DNA of 64,000 bases from Armillaria gallica (Eukaryota > Basidiomycota > Agaricomycetes > Agaricales > Physalacriaceae): assembly GCA_037576215.1 (NCBI GenBank), contig JBANDB010000002.1, positions 6,882,001-6,946,000 of the forward strand, in the 5' to 3' direction. The position numbers and the translations under genes were made by a program. How positions within the stretch are numbered: position 1 is the stretch's first letter; each line of letters opens with the position of its first letter. The notes beneath the pieces are model-generated. The model was given only the letters and a program-made list of their open reading frames with translations, was not told the origin of the DNA and did no database searches. This document shows, one piece after another, positions 38,013 through 48,772 of this stretch.

Positions 38013-38504
38013 AGCAATGGTAGTGCGCTGTGTCAACGAAGGGAAGGACTTCGGTTAGCCAGAGACGCAGATGAACGTAGTACTAAGGATCATAGTTTGA
38101 TCATGGTTCAGTGCTCGGGCATCCCGGACCGAGTTTTCCAGCCGTTATCCCGGATGAGTGAACCAGTTTAGTAGCAGGACCGGCAAAACAATTCCATCAA
38201 CGACCACAAAAGTGCAAGTTCTCAACAAGGATGGGGGAGATAAGGAATTGGAAAGTAGGAGGATTATATTGACCCCACAAGCATAGATGATATTATTAAA
38301 AGAAGAGCTAAACGTCAAAGAACAGGGAAAAAAGTTTCAAAGTTAGGGCACCGTACTAATGAGCCCACCAGCAGTCAAACCTTATAGGATCGTACTCCCT
38401 GCCAAGCGTAGTCTCTCGTTGAAATCATTCTGAGGCAAAAAGGCAATAAAACAAAAGGGTAGCCCCGTTGCATGAAGACGCAACGACCTTTTGGCATCTC
38501 TAAA
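38013..38504. other. intergenic between divergent genes
   Basis: Presumably holds the promoters of the hypothetical minus-strand gene and MTO1. No specific element was identified. Confidence 0.35.
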
Positions 38505-38630
38505 CTCGTCCAGAATATCAGTAGGGATAAAGCACTCGAGTCTTCTCTTATGATGCTGTCTTTCGACTAAAGTGGTCTACTTCGACTGACATACAATGGG
38601 GCATACGCCGAGGAGTAATTGGCTTGCCCG
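38505..38630 (-). repeat. repeat block C, inverted copy
   Basis: Reverse-complement match to 28761-28884. It ends about 140 bp before the MTO1 start codon, so it may lie in that promoter. Confidence 0.8.
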
Positions 38631-38770
38631 CGTCTTCCCGGTCAAAGCAGCAAAGGCAGATAGTCGTCAATATTTTCTGTAATATTTTACACACAAGTTT
38701 AAATTTGAAATTGTTTAAAAAACACTCTTCTTCTTCCACCACGACGTCGACGAGGCCTATACGACTTGGA

Positions 38771-41590
38771 ATGCTGAATTATTTAACGCGCCAACCATGG
38801 ACTCGTCTACGCCTGCATAGATACTTCTCCTCTGTCGTTGACCATGTTTCCGAGCCCTACCAAGGTGCGCGAAGCTCCTAGTGCAACCGTCACTTTTCCC
38901 TTGACCTCAGCTTGTTTCAAGTATGCGTTATCGGTGCTGGGCATGCGGGATGTGAGGCGGCAGCGGCTGCGTCTCGCTCAGGCGCAAAAACGCTCTTGTT
39001 GACGAAGAATGTGGAAAACATCGGTGAACTTTCCTGCAATCCGTCAATTGGAGGCGTTGGCAAGGGTACTCTGGTTCGTGAAGTCGATGCAATGGACGGG
39101 CTGATGGGCCGTGTCGCCGGTACGCGGTCGGTTTCCCTGTGCTGTATGCAGCTAATCCGCAAAGTAGATATGTCTGGCATAATGTTCCGGATGCTGAATG
39201 CGGCGAAGGGGTCGGCCGTTTGGGTACGTGATTCACAGCGTTCAAGTCGTTTGAGTAACAATGTATCTTCAGGGACCACGAGCGCAAATTGACCGCAAGC
39301 TCTACAAGCGCCATATGAAGATGGAACTCGCCAAATATCAGGAAAACTTGCACATACGTGCTGCGGATGTCTTTGACCTTGTATTCGATCACAACCACAA
39401 TCCTGACACTGTATGGGGGCGCATTAAGGGTGTTAGGCTCGGTGTGTTCTGGCCTATATTTTATTGGTGAGACAGACATTGACATTTCATTTAGACACCG
39501 GGGAAATTATCCCTTGTTCCCAAGTTATCGTTTGCACTGGAACCTTCCTTGGAGGAGAAATCCATATTGGTACCTACCATCTCACCTTTACCTGCCGGAA
39601 ATTAATGCTGTCTCAGGCCCAAAGACGTTTCCTGCCGGAAGAATCAATGAAGACCCCTCTATAGGCCTGTCCGGCTCGCTTCGCGCCGCTGGATTCAGAC
39701 TCGGGCGCCTACAGACAGGGACGCCGGCTCGTCTGGATGGGAAAACCGTAAATTTCACGACGCTCAACCGTCAGGACGGTGATGAAGTCCCTGCTCCATT
39801 CAGCTTTCTCAATGATGCCGTACCAAACGCGGTCAGTCCTAAACGTTGGCATTTTGAATTCCACCTCATCATTGTAGAGCAACCAAGTGCCCTGCTACAT
39901 GACTAGGACAAACCCGTCTACACACCAGATAGTCAAGGACAACATGCACCGCAGCGTTCACATACAGGAGACGAAGAAAGGACCTCGATATTGTCCATCA
40001 CTGGAAGCCAAAATCTTGCGGTTCGATCGAGATGCACATACTGTCTGGCTAGAGCCTGAGGGTTATGACTCTGGTGTGTTCTTTGATGTGTGCTGGTCTT
40101 TGGGCTGCCTGACACTCGGTAGACGTGATATATCCCAATGGGATCTCCTGCAGTCTTCCGGAGGAAGTTCAGGAACCGATGATGCGAACTATCGAGGGTT
40201 TGGAGAATGTTAAAATGGTCAGGCCTGCATATGGCGTGGAATATGACTACGTTGATCCTCGAGAGCTCTTGCGTGAGCCTGCTATATGCGTCTGCTATTC
40301 TAGCTAACCTAGTTAATCAGCCACCTTGGAGACAAAACGTATCAAGGTAGCGTATTCTCCTTCCTCATTCATATCCAGTGTAGTTCTAACACCATCGCAG
40401 GGCCTCTTCCTCGCAGGACAGATTAATGGTATATCCCAAAGACAGCTACTATATTTCTCATTTACTAATGCTTTTGCCAGGTACAACAGGCTATGAGGAA
40501 GCTGCAGCTCAGGGTATTGTTGCAGGCATCAATGCAGGATTAGCGGCTCTGCAGCGTCCACCCTTCGTCCTTACAAGGGCAGAGAGCTTCATTGGGGTCC
40601 TCGTCGATGACCTCATTGTCAAAGGAGCGGACGAACCATGTACGTGTCGTCAACTAAGTCCGTGGGCCTGCTAATGATCACTGCAGATCGGATGTTAACT
40701 TCAAGGTCGGAGTATCGAATGACGCTGCGGCCAGAAAATTCTGATATGCGGTTAACAGCCAAAGGTTTGACCTCATGTGGATCTAGGCGCTATAAATTTA
40801 TTGATTTCGTCTATGCAGCATACAATGTCGGCGTAGTATCAGACGAACGTTGGCGATCGTTCAGCCAAATGCTACAAACATACAAACAGATCATCGACGT
40901 CTTAAAAGGCTGTGTGCTTAGTACACAAGTAGGTGACCACGTTACATTGTAGCTTCATCTAACATTCACTATCTGTAAGGGCTGGAAGTCTCGAGGATAC
41001 ACCGTTCCACTGGATGGTAAAATGAGAAGGTGAGCCTACTTGCAGTCTGACATGGTAGATTATTATACCTCCCCCTCTCTAGCGCCTTTGATTTGCTGCG
41101 ATACCAAACGATATCGTCTGCGGAATTCGTCAAGGACATACCGTTGCTGGCAAATACCGATCCCAGATTGCTGGCACGAATTGACACGGAAGGTATGGCA
41201 GCTGAGAGTTCTACTACACAACGGCATTGACGTTTTATTTATGCAGGACGATACCAGCCTTTTCTAGCTAGACAACAAGCAGATTTGCGTGATTTCATGG
41301 TAGACGAGGGTCTGCTGCTTGATCCCATGATGGACTATCTCAGTGTGAAAGGATTGAGTTCAGAGATTCGAGAGCGGCTCTTCAAGGTCCGACCAACGAC
41401 TATCGTGAGTTGTCTTTGAGATTTTCTATAATGCGGGATTTGACTGGTGTAGGGAGCCGCGAAGAGGATGGAAGGCATGACGCCGTCATCGATGGTACAT
41501 TTGCTCAGACATGCGAAACGGACGTTTCGTCGGGACCAGGAGAGGGGGAAGTTCGACGACGCGAAGGATATGGATGCACAAAGTGTATAA
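38771..41590 (+). CDS. MTO1: mitochondrial tRNA U34-modification enzyme MTO1/GidA
   Basis: Seventeen exons assemble to 671 codons with every junction in phase; introns are 45-57 nt. Exon boundaries: 38771-38864, 38922-39119, 39165-39223, 39273-39441, 39495-39569, 39617-39831, 39878-40073, 40123-40272, 40321-40346, 40401-40428, 40481-40639, 40687-40764, 40819-40928, 40980-41029, 41083-41192, 41247-41404, 41453-41590. The arginine-rich N-terminus ([20 protein letters not shown]) looks like a mitochondrial presequence. The FAD dinucleotide motif [12 protein letters not shown], the family signatures [12 protein letters not shown] and [14 protein letters not shown], and the MnmG C-terminal region ([16 protein letters not shown]) are all present. 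With the GTPase MSS1 it installs the carboxymethylaminomethyl group at U34 of certain mitochondrial tRNAs. Housekeeping gene, apparently intact. Confidence 0.95.
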
Positions 41591-42452
41591 CGTTCTTGAA
41601 TGGGAAATCCTTCGGACTAGTCGAGTTTCTATAGGGCCCTCTGCTGACGCGAAATGCGCCAGAGACTACAGCTTATCTATAGCCCAGAAAGTCGCACGTA
41701 CCTGAGGGGGTATCAATTGAATATGTAAGGCAACGTATAGCCCAATACAATGCCAGGTACAAGACTTTCGAAGGTCATCACATCGCTTCATGCAAGCAGT
41801 GGTCGTGCCCTTTTCAATTTTTTGCCTCAAGAGGAAAGCTTGACATTCTTTTTTACATTTACTTGTCTCGTTCAACCCGTTCGCCAGTATTCACAGAACA
41901 ATTACTCCCCCCGATTCGCAATATTCCAATGCGAGTTGTTTTCCCTCTACGGTCCTGATTTTTTGCTCTTCAGCGTTCTGAGCCAAGACGTCTCGAAGAC
42001 TATTTGGAGGACATTAGCCAAGAGAGCTGATGTCCACATCACTGCGATAAGACCTCCCATCTTCTTCCATTTCACTTATGTGTAGCCACAAGTGATGCTT
42101 TCTCTGGAACCAAGGCAATTTTCCCAGGCTTGATGACAGGGAACCAGAGGTCATTTACCTTGCGCGCCTATAATATATAAAAGTGCTTGTCGTAGACGGT
42201 GCGTGAGGGCAAGCGTCTTCCTGTGTTGTTTATCTGCAAGTAAATAGCGAGTCGCATCACCCAACTGCATCGGGATAATGACTCTGAGCTTATTAACTAG
42301 CACAGGGTTGACACAGGATGCACTTTTGACAGATGAAGTCCATATATACATCTATATAAATACAATTTCTACCATTCATGTCTTGCTAAAAATACAGATG
42401 ATGCGCGCACAAAATCCCAATATAAAAATTCGTAAAAAAGTTGCCAACTTGA
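41591..42452. other. intergenic, MTO1 3' flank to ABCG copy 2
   Basis: No gene recognised. From about 42400 the sequence resembles the 3' flank of ABCG copy 1 near 29.1 kb, part of the duplicated unit. Confidence 0.4.
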
Positions 42453-45400
42453 TCATTGTCGCCGCTCTATCTTGAACCTAGTCTTCACTAGCTTCAGTAC
42501 GACATAGGCAAGGAAGCGGTACACAACGGTGGTAATCACAATCGCGCAGAGGTTCAGAGGGGCGTTGACGTCCTTCAGGTTAAATATTTCGAGCACTTGT
42601 TCACCTGTGCTGATTGCGCATGATCCGTCTGCAAGCCGTTGATCATCCCCACACGAAAACGTCTGGCCTCGAAACGCATAAGGCATCATGTTCCGAACAG
42701 AGTAACCAAGTGGAGAGAGCTTATCGAGGGCTTTCAGGAAGGCCGGCATGTCCAAGCTCATAAGACCTGAGATAGTGAACGATAAGCTTCAACTGATACA
42801 CAGACGAAATGTTTCTTACCAGCCATATACATAGCGACAGACATTAGTACATTGGTGATGTTTAGTGCTAGTCCAGTGTTCCGGGTCACCAAGGTATTCA
42901 GGATTATGCCGAGAGACTCTCCAGAGTTCAGGATACAGAGTCCGTTCAGGGCAGTAATGAAGTACATGCCAACAGATCTACGAAGATCGGTAGCGATTGA
43001 AACGAAGAGCGAATAGATCAAACAAGCGACCATCTGGAAAGGAAGCTCCAAAAGGATGTATGAAGTTAAGAATGCTTCGATAGAATAAATCCTGTCGTCG
43101 TATTCCTACGACATAATTCAGATAAGCAAACATGGAAAAGTAGTGACCTTACCCTGTAGAAGAAATCCCGCTCTATCGGAAAGACCGCGACATTTTGAAG
43201 GATGCCGATGAAGAACACTATTTCGACTCATTTAGATCGGTAAGATGATAGTAAACCTCGAGACTCACGTGGCAGGGTTTCCTGGATGCAACCAACACGG
43301 GACTGGACACTCGAGTAATCATGTCCAAGCGGTGAGAAAAAGAGACCAATGCCAATCTAATCCATAACATGAGGGTCCGACGTGCCGTAGCGAGCGTCAA
43401 CACGTACCGAAATGCCAAGAACACTCCCAACCCGCATCACTAGCAAGGAATTTTGCCGGAGAAATGCCAGGACGCCACGTTTAAGCAGGATCGGCAGCGC
43501 GGAGGTCATCGATAACATCTTCCTTTCATATCCCTTGAAATCAGTCAAAGAAAACCCGATGTGCTTCTCCGACAGCGGTGATACACCGCTTTTCTCCTCC
43601 TGACGATCCTTGAAAGCCTTCACAAGCTTATTGACCTTTGTCCGGCCAAGTTCCTCTTGTTCAGCCTCGCGTATATCAACCGAAACAACGTCCAACGCAA
43701 AATCCGCAGGATTCATCATAGAAGGACATTCAAACCCAATCGAGGACATGTAGTCAAGCATCTCGCTCGCAGGACCGGAGTATACCACCTGGCCACCCTT
43801 CGCTAAAAGAAGCACGTTCCCGAAGCGCTTGTAAAGTTCAGAGGAGCTCTGATGAAGCGTCGTTATGATAGTTCGACCCTCCTTCGCGAGTTGCGCAAGA
43901 ACATCCAGAATCGATGCCGTTGTGAACGCGTCTAGTCCTGACGTGGGCTCATCCAACCTGGAAAGCAATGGGCAAACCTTATCTACGACGACAGAAACAG
44001 TACTCACATCAGAACCTGAGGCTCTGTAAGCACCTGAACAGCGATGCTCACCCGCCGTTTCTCACCGCCAGAGATGCCTTTCAGCAATTCATTCCCGATG
44101 AGAGTATGGCGGCAGTCCTTTAGCCCCATCCTCAGCATAACCTCATCTGCTCTGTGACGTTTCTCCTCTTTAGACAGACTGCTTGGTAGTCGCAACGAGG
44201 CAGCAAACTGTAGGGTCTCGCGAACGGTGAGATATGGTAACAGAGCGGAGTCATCCTGCGTCACATACGAACACAGGGTGCTCATGACTTCTGGTTTAGC
44301 CGGTACACCATTCAACATCACTGTCCCCCCGGCAACATAGGTCGTCTGGAGCGTCGACTGAAGGCGCTGTGCCATGAGATTGAGCAATGAAGACTTTCCA
44401 CTTCCTGAAGGGCCCAAGATGACGTTGACTTTTCCGGCCTCGAAACAGGAAGTGATTCCCTGGAGGATTTTGACATCTCTTCCTCGCCGTGGGCGAACCT
44501 TGAGAGTATAATCCGTAAGGTCGACATCAATGCCGGCGATACTGTCTGGAGTGAGTACGGACACAGGAACATTTGATATATGCCCAGGTCCATCTTCCTG
44601 GTGTTTGGTCCCAAGCATCGTGATATTGACCTTGAAGAAACGGAGAAAGAGTATTTGGCCAAGAAGATACAGGACAATAACGATAAGGATCGCGAATACC
44701 GGGATTACAGTCCAGGTTATGTCAGGCACAGCGAGAGATTTGATGATGAAATCGCCTCGGTAAGCAATGCAGTTGGGGTCTGTCCTCGCATCACCGTCAG
44801 GACAGTTAAAAAAACGACCTTCGAATTCGTTGTAAACCAATGTGGTGAAGGCGTAGAACTACAGGAAAGCTTAGAACCGCTGAGTATGTGGAAACGCTGT
44901 GTACTCACGACTGGCGAAATCCATTTTGTCCACCGCATATAAATCGGTATCGCATCAGCTTGTATGAAGAACCCACATGGGTACGTATGCAACATGAATG
45001 CAGTGTTTGCGATTATCGTAGCCTTGGCGAAATCCCGCGTCATAGCTGTAGCAAACCCTGCAAAGGTGACTGCAATGTAATGATTCAGAAGGGCGATGGC
45101 GAAGTAATAGAAGAATCGATCAGCAGAAGGTGCGAGTCCAACCATGAAGTAGGTGATGGCGGAGAACAGTAAAGGGACGACGATATCCTCCAGTACGGCG
45201 TGCGCAGAACGATAGCTTAAAACCCAGGGTACGACGCCAATAATACCCTCATTGTGCTCTCTGTCAAAGATAGGAAGGTCTATCATCGTCAGACGATATA
45301 CCTCGTACATCATTACCAGGTACTCTTGCAGCCCCACTGATGTATACAAGACGGCCTCCCGCGTCCTTATGCCCGATATCGAGTCCGGGATGTGGTAGAA

Positions 45401-46644
45401 CGCTATTCCAACGAACAATCCCATGAGAACAGCTTCCATCCAAGCTGCGGCCATGCCAAATGGATCGCGGATGCTTGTCTTCAATTTCCGAGAGATCAGG
45501 GTGAGGATGACACGGCCGACAGGTGCCTTATGCACATCGCGTTTATCGAGATGGTTGACTGCTGGTTCATGTTTGATTGATGGAAATCGGATAGTCGATT
45601 CAGACGTCCACGCCGCGATGAGCCTATGGACGCGACTTCGCGAGACCTCCTCAGCCTCACTCGTGCGGACGTCGACGACAGCAACGTCGATCAGATAGTC
45701 AGCAGGATTGACGTGAAGCTCCAATGGATGGACAAGCCGCTCGAACCACGGAATCGCCGCCGAAGAAACACCGGTGTAAAGGACGTGTCCTTGAGAGAGT
45801 ATCATCACCCTGTCGAGCATAAGAAACACCTCAGAGCGAGGTTGGTGCAATGTCATGATGACCGTCCTGCCCTTCTGCGCGAGACTCTTCAGCGTCTTCA
45901 CAAGGTGAAAGGCACTTGTCGCATCGAGACCTGTCGTCGGCTCATCCAGAAACAGCACAGAGGGGTTTCCCAGCAGCTGAACACCGAGACTGACACGTCT
46001 CAGCTCCCCACCGGAGCACCCCCTGCGATGAAACCCATCCCCAACATGCGTATTCGCACAATCCTTTAGTCCAAGTTCGAGAATGATGTCGTCGACGAGC
46101 TGAGCGCGTTGGGCGCTGCTCGTGGATGCAGGGAGACGTAGGTTTGCGGCGTATGTGAGAGTTTCGCGAACGGTAAGAGTGGGAAGAAGGGAGTCTGTCT
46201 GAGTGACAAATGCATGTGATATGCTAGATAGGGACGTCGAACCGTTGTAAAACCGTTCTCCTTCAACAGAGAGGTTACTACCATGCATCCGTTCAGACAA
46301 AACATTGAGCATCGTCGTCTGGAGGGACGTATCAGAGTACGCCCAGTAATAAGTACTATCTCACGTACCTTTCCGCTACCACTGCTCCCGAGAACGCCTG
46401 TCAGAGTACCGCGAGGGAAATCGATGTCGATATGGATAAGAAGACTTTTGACCCGGCCAGCCTCCAGATTGGAAGTATTTTTCCTGAGACTAAGGAAACG
46501 CTCTTTCCATTGCGATGTGCCTTCCACCTTAACAGAAAGGTTCCGAACCTGTACGTCCACTGGAGTAACAGAAGAGAATGAAAGTTTCCTGTCGTGGTTG
46601 TCTCCGAAAGGCCACCTGAACACATCAGCTTCATCGACAGGCAT
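42453..46644 (-). CDS. full-size ABCG transporter, YOL075C-type (copy 2)
   Basis: Eight exons (46369-46644, 44909-46318, 44008-44858, 43408-43957, 43269-43356, 43153-43217, 42820-43105, 42453-42766) total 1,280 codons. Exons 2, 3, 5, 6, 7 and 8 match copy 1 in length exactly, and exon 4 is one codon longer. Both nucleotide-binding domains are complete (GSSGSGKTT with CSGGELRR; GPSGSGKSS with ISGGEKRR), so both sites should hydrolyse ATP, and both membrane halves are present. Most differences from copy 1 fall in the N-terminus, linkers and membrane helices (for example SAADRFFYYFAIALLNHYI-type changes), as expected of a functional duplicate. A stop codon 5' of the ATG excludes the longer N-terminus possible for copy 1 unless an upstream exon exists. 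Substrate unknown. Confidence 0.92.
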
Positions 46645-47116
46645 GGTGGTAGAGAGAGGAGAGACAAAAAGTCCGCGTCCAGTGTCAAACAATAAAGGCG
46701 CAAAGCAGGTTATAGCATTGAGTCTCAAGTTCCACCTTTATTCCTTGCGGAAGGCTTGCACATTTCGGTGAAACGAGACTAGCCTCTGCAGGACTAGACG
46801 TGGGTCAGTCTTTCGAAATCATCAGTGCATCCTTCCAAGGTCTTGACACTGGAATAGAGTACGCCTTGATATAAGTGACGAAGACGAAGACGTTCAACTT
46901 TTTATTGAATAGGTACTACGCATAGACATCTCATTGCAATAATCCCTATGCGATAATCTTACAGAACGTTGAGAAAGCATTAAATGGAAAGTGAAGATGA
47001 CATACCATAATGAGAATGGCCGTTGAAGGACAACGCGGTTACATGATACGTTCAGGCGCTTGTCCTACTCAAGATAATCCACTACTTAGAATGTGATGTC
47101 CGCCTAGCGCTATCGA
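46645..47116. other. intergenic with tRNA-array spacer copy
   Basis: About 46795-47005 is similar to 47830-48020 (shared GAACGTTGAGAAAGCATTAA / GAACATTGAGAAAGCATTAA). This is the spacer of the tandem tRNA-Tyr unit. Confidence 0.5.
46795..47005 (+). repeat. spacer of tandem tRNA-Tyr unit, copy 1
   Basis: Diverged direct copy of 47830-48020. Aligned landmarks include CTTGATATAAGTGACGAAGA / CTTGATATAGGTAACAAAGA and the GAGAAAGCATTAA end. Confidence 0.65.
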
Positions 47117-47150
47117 CCGATCTTAGCTGGAAGAGCGAAACTGAGATTGG
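47117..47150 (+). pseudogene. tRNA-Tyr 5'-half remnant
   Basis: CCGATCTTAGCTGGAAGAGCG and the following bases match the 5' half of the intact tRNA-Tyr at 48192 with a deletion in the D arm. On the opposite strand the remnant supplies the last codons and the TAA of the small gene at 47123-47402. Confidence 0.6.
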
Positions 47151-47402
47151 ATGACATACTCCACTTTTGAAAGAGCCTCCATAAATGCGATTTCCCAGGC
47201 ATTAGCCAACGCTGGGTCAGCCCTCGAGGCGGCGATAGCAGCACGGACAAGTTTGTTCTTGTTCTTGTTGAGCAGGTCCTGGGTGAGTGCTTTTGGGAGA
47301 GGTGGAGCCTTGGAAGATAAAGAGAGGGCACTAGCAGCAGGGTGAGCAGGGTGAGCAGGGTGGAGAAGCGTAACAAACGTACTCGTTATTGCTTACTGAC
47401 AT
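47123..47402 (-). CDS. small helical protein, unknown (75 aa)
   Basis: Two exons: 47383-47402 and 47123-47330, with a 52-nt intron having a GTACGT donor and an AG acceptor; total 76 codons. The product starts MSVSNNDALSLSSKAPPL and continues as a single helical domain (LLNKNKNKLVRAAIAASRAD, ANAWEIAFMEALSKVEYVI). A TATA box (CTATAAAAGG, minus strand) lies about 90 bp upstream. The coding region ends inside an antisense tRNA-Tyr remnant, which encodes the final SQFRSSS and the stop. I do not recognise the family. The promoter, intron and codon phase favour a real gene. Confidence 0.6.
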
Positions 47403-47488
47403 GCTGGGCGTTGCAGGGTGTAGAGGGAGCGGGGATTGTAGGAGAAGGGAAGAAAGGAATGTTGGAGGGGGTTTTGCGAATGTCGACG

Positions 47489-47499
47489 CCTTTTATAGG
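47489..47499 (-). promoter_or_regulatory. TATA box of small gene
   Basis: On the minus strand CCCTATAAAAGG lies about 90 bp before the ATG at 47402. It also falls just beside the duplicated arm starting at 47513. Confidence 0.5.
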
Positions 47500-47512
47500 G
47501 CAGGAGCGCTGC

Positions 47513-47720
47513 ATCAGTGTGGTCTGTGCGCATGACGCAGACGATGACGCGTTGATGAAGGAAGGGCGGGGAGCAGGCGGGTGTGATAGGTGCGCGAGGG
47601 TTGCGAGCCGTGGTGGGAGGAGAGAGTAATCGATATACCTATACTCAGTACTGTAATATCACGCGTGACTGCCATGCTCCCTCTCTCCCCTTGGCAGCCT
47701 GCGCCATTACCCATAATGTA
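47513..47720 (+). repeat. distal arm of tRNA-Tyr unit, copy 1
   Basis: Similar to 48022-48180. Both contain GATGAAGGAAGGGCGGGGAG and TCACGCGTGACT. Confidence 0.7.
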
Positions 47721-47735
47721 GCTGCAAAATGACGA

Positions 47736-47800
47736 CCGACCTTAGCTCAGCTGGAAGAGCGCGAGACTGTAATTGGTAATTGTCAATCTTGAGGTCGTGG
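47736..47800 (+). pseudogene. truncated tRNA-Tyr copy
   Basis: Identical to the intact tRNA-Tyr through the acceptor 5' strand, D arm and anticodon stem. The intron is shortened, and the match is lost after GAGGTCGTGG, so the T arm and 3' acceptor strand are missing. It cannot fold as a tRNA. Confidence 0.75.
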
Positions 47801-47829
47801 CTGAAATCTTGAAAACATGTAGTAGGTCT

Positions 47830-48180
47830 CGAACATGGTTCAACGTGGGTAGGTCCTTCGAAACATGCTTCGTAACACTGCATCATTCAAAGTTGGAATA
47901 GAACGGTCTTGATATAGGTAACAAAGACGAAGATGTAGACCCTCAACTGTGTATTGAATGCGTAGAGACATATAGAGATCTCGGTGCGGTAATCCTACAG
48001 AACATTGAGAAAGCATTAAACCATCGGTGTGGTCCGTGCGCATGACGCGGACGATGACGCGATGATGAAGGAAGGGCGGGGAGCAGGTACTGGTACTTAG
48101 GTGCGCGAGGTCGAGCCGTATGTCACGCGTGACTTCCACTGCCATGCTGTCGCAGGCCTGGTATAGTGTAGTGTTACTTT
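47830..48180 (+). repeat. spacer and distal arm of tRNA-Tyr unit, copy 2
   Basis: 47830-48020 matches 46795-47005 and 48022-48180 matches 47513-47720. This copy lacks the intervening protein gene, so either the gene arose in copy 1 or it was deleted here. Confidence 0.65.
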
Positions 48181-48191
48181 GACCTATGTAA

Positions 48192-48303
48192 CCGACCTTA
48201 GCTCAGCTGGAAGAGCGCGAGACTGTAATTGGATGCAGCCGATAACCTAAGGCTTACGTAATCTTGAATCTTGAGGTCGTGTGTTCGATCCACACAGGTC
48301 GGA
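48192..48303 (+). tRNA. tRNA-Tyr (GTA) with 39-nt intron
   Basis: Acceptor CCGACCT pairs with AGGTCGG, with discriminator A at 48303. The D arm is GCTC...GAGC, the anticodon stem CGAGA/TCTTG, the loop CTGTAA with anticodon GTA, and the T arm GTGTG-TTCGATC-CACAC. The intron at 48229-48267 sits in the canonical place after base 37. The mature length is 73 nt. The intron ends with a duplicate of the 3' anticodon-stem sequence (ATCTTGA repeated), offering an alternative pairing before splicing. Confidence 0.93.
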
Positions 48304-48772
48304 TTTCTTTGGTAGAGTTTTATTTTATTTTGAATAAACTTGATATTGGGTTGCTGCAGTTGCAACCGGTTAGTTACGCCGTAACTTACAGCTAAAGAGC
48401 TATCAGTACTGTACATAGTGGTATTCAATGACTGCTAGCCTTGTAGCGCGAATCAGTTAATCTCAAAGGCGAGATTTGAGGTGCCCGAATCAGCCTGATT
48501 CCCAACTCTGAGCCTGAGGCAGAGGACTTCGGAGCAGCTACCTGACTCTGTGGCTGGAATGCTCAAGCTTCAAGTTTACACCTCTCGGAGATGTGTTAAC
48601 CCTGTATCAAGATTCATGCCCACTCATACCTGTCACAAGGCTTTGCAGAATGCTCATTATTCACGTTGCATACCTCTAATTCGCCTATTATTTCAAAACA
48701 AAGGTAGCTAGGGCCTGTACGACACCGATCACCAAACTTACAGATGATAAATTAACACAGACAGAGAATCCG
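48304..48772. other. intergenic
   Basis: No gene recognised between the tRNA and the 3' end of the AAA-ATPase-like gene. Confidence 0.4.

Noticed and set aside
38912..41634. MTO1 looked like a chain of frameshifted fragments
   Set aside because: Every apparent break resolves into a short intron with correct phase, giving 671 codons.
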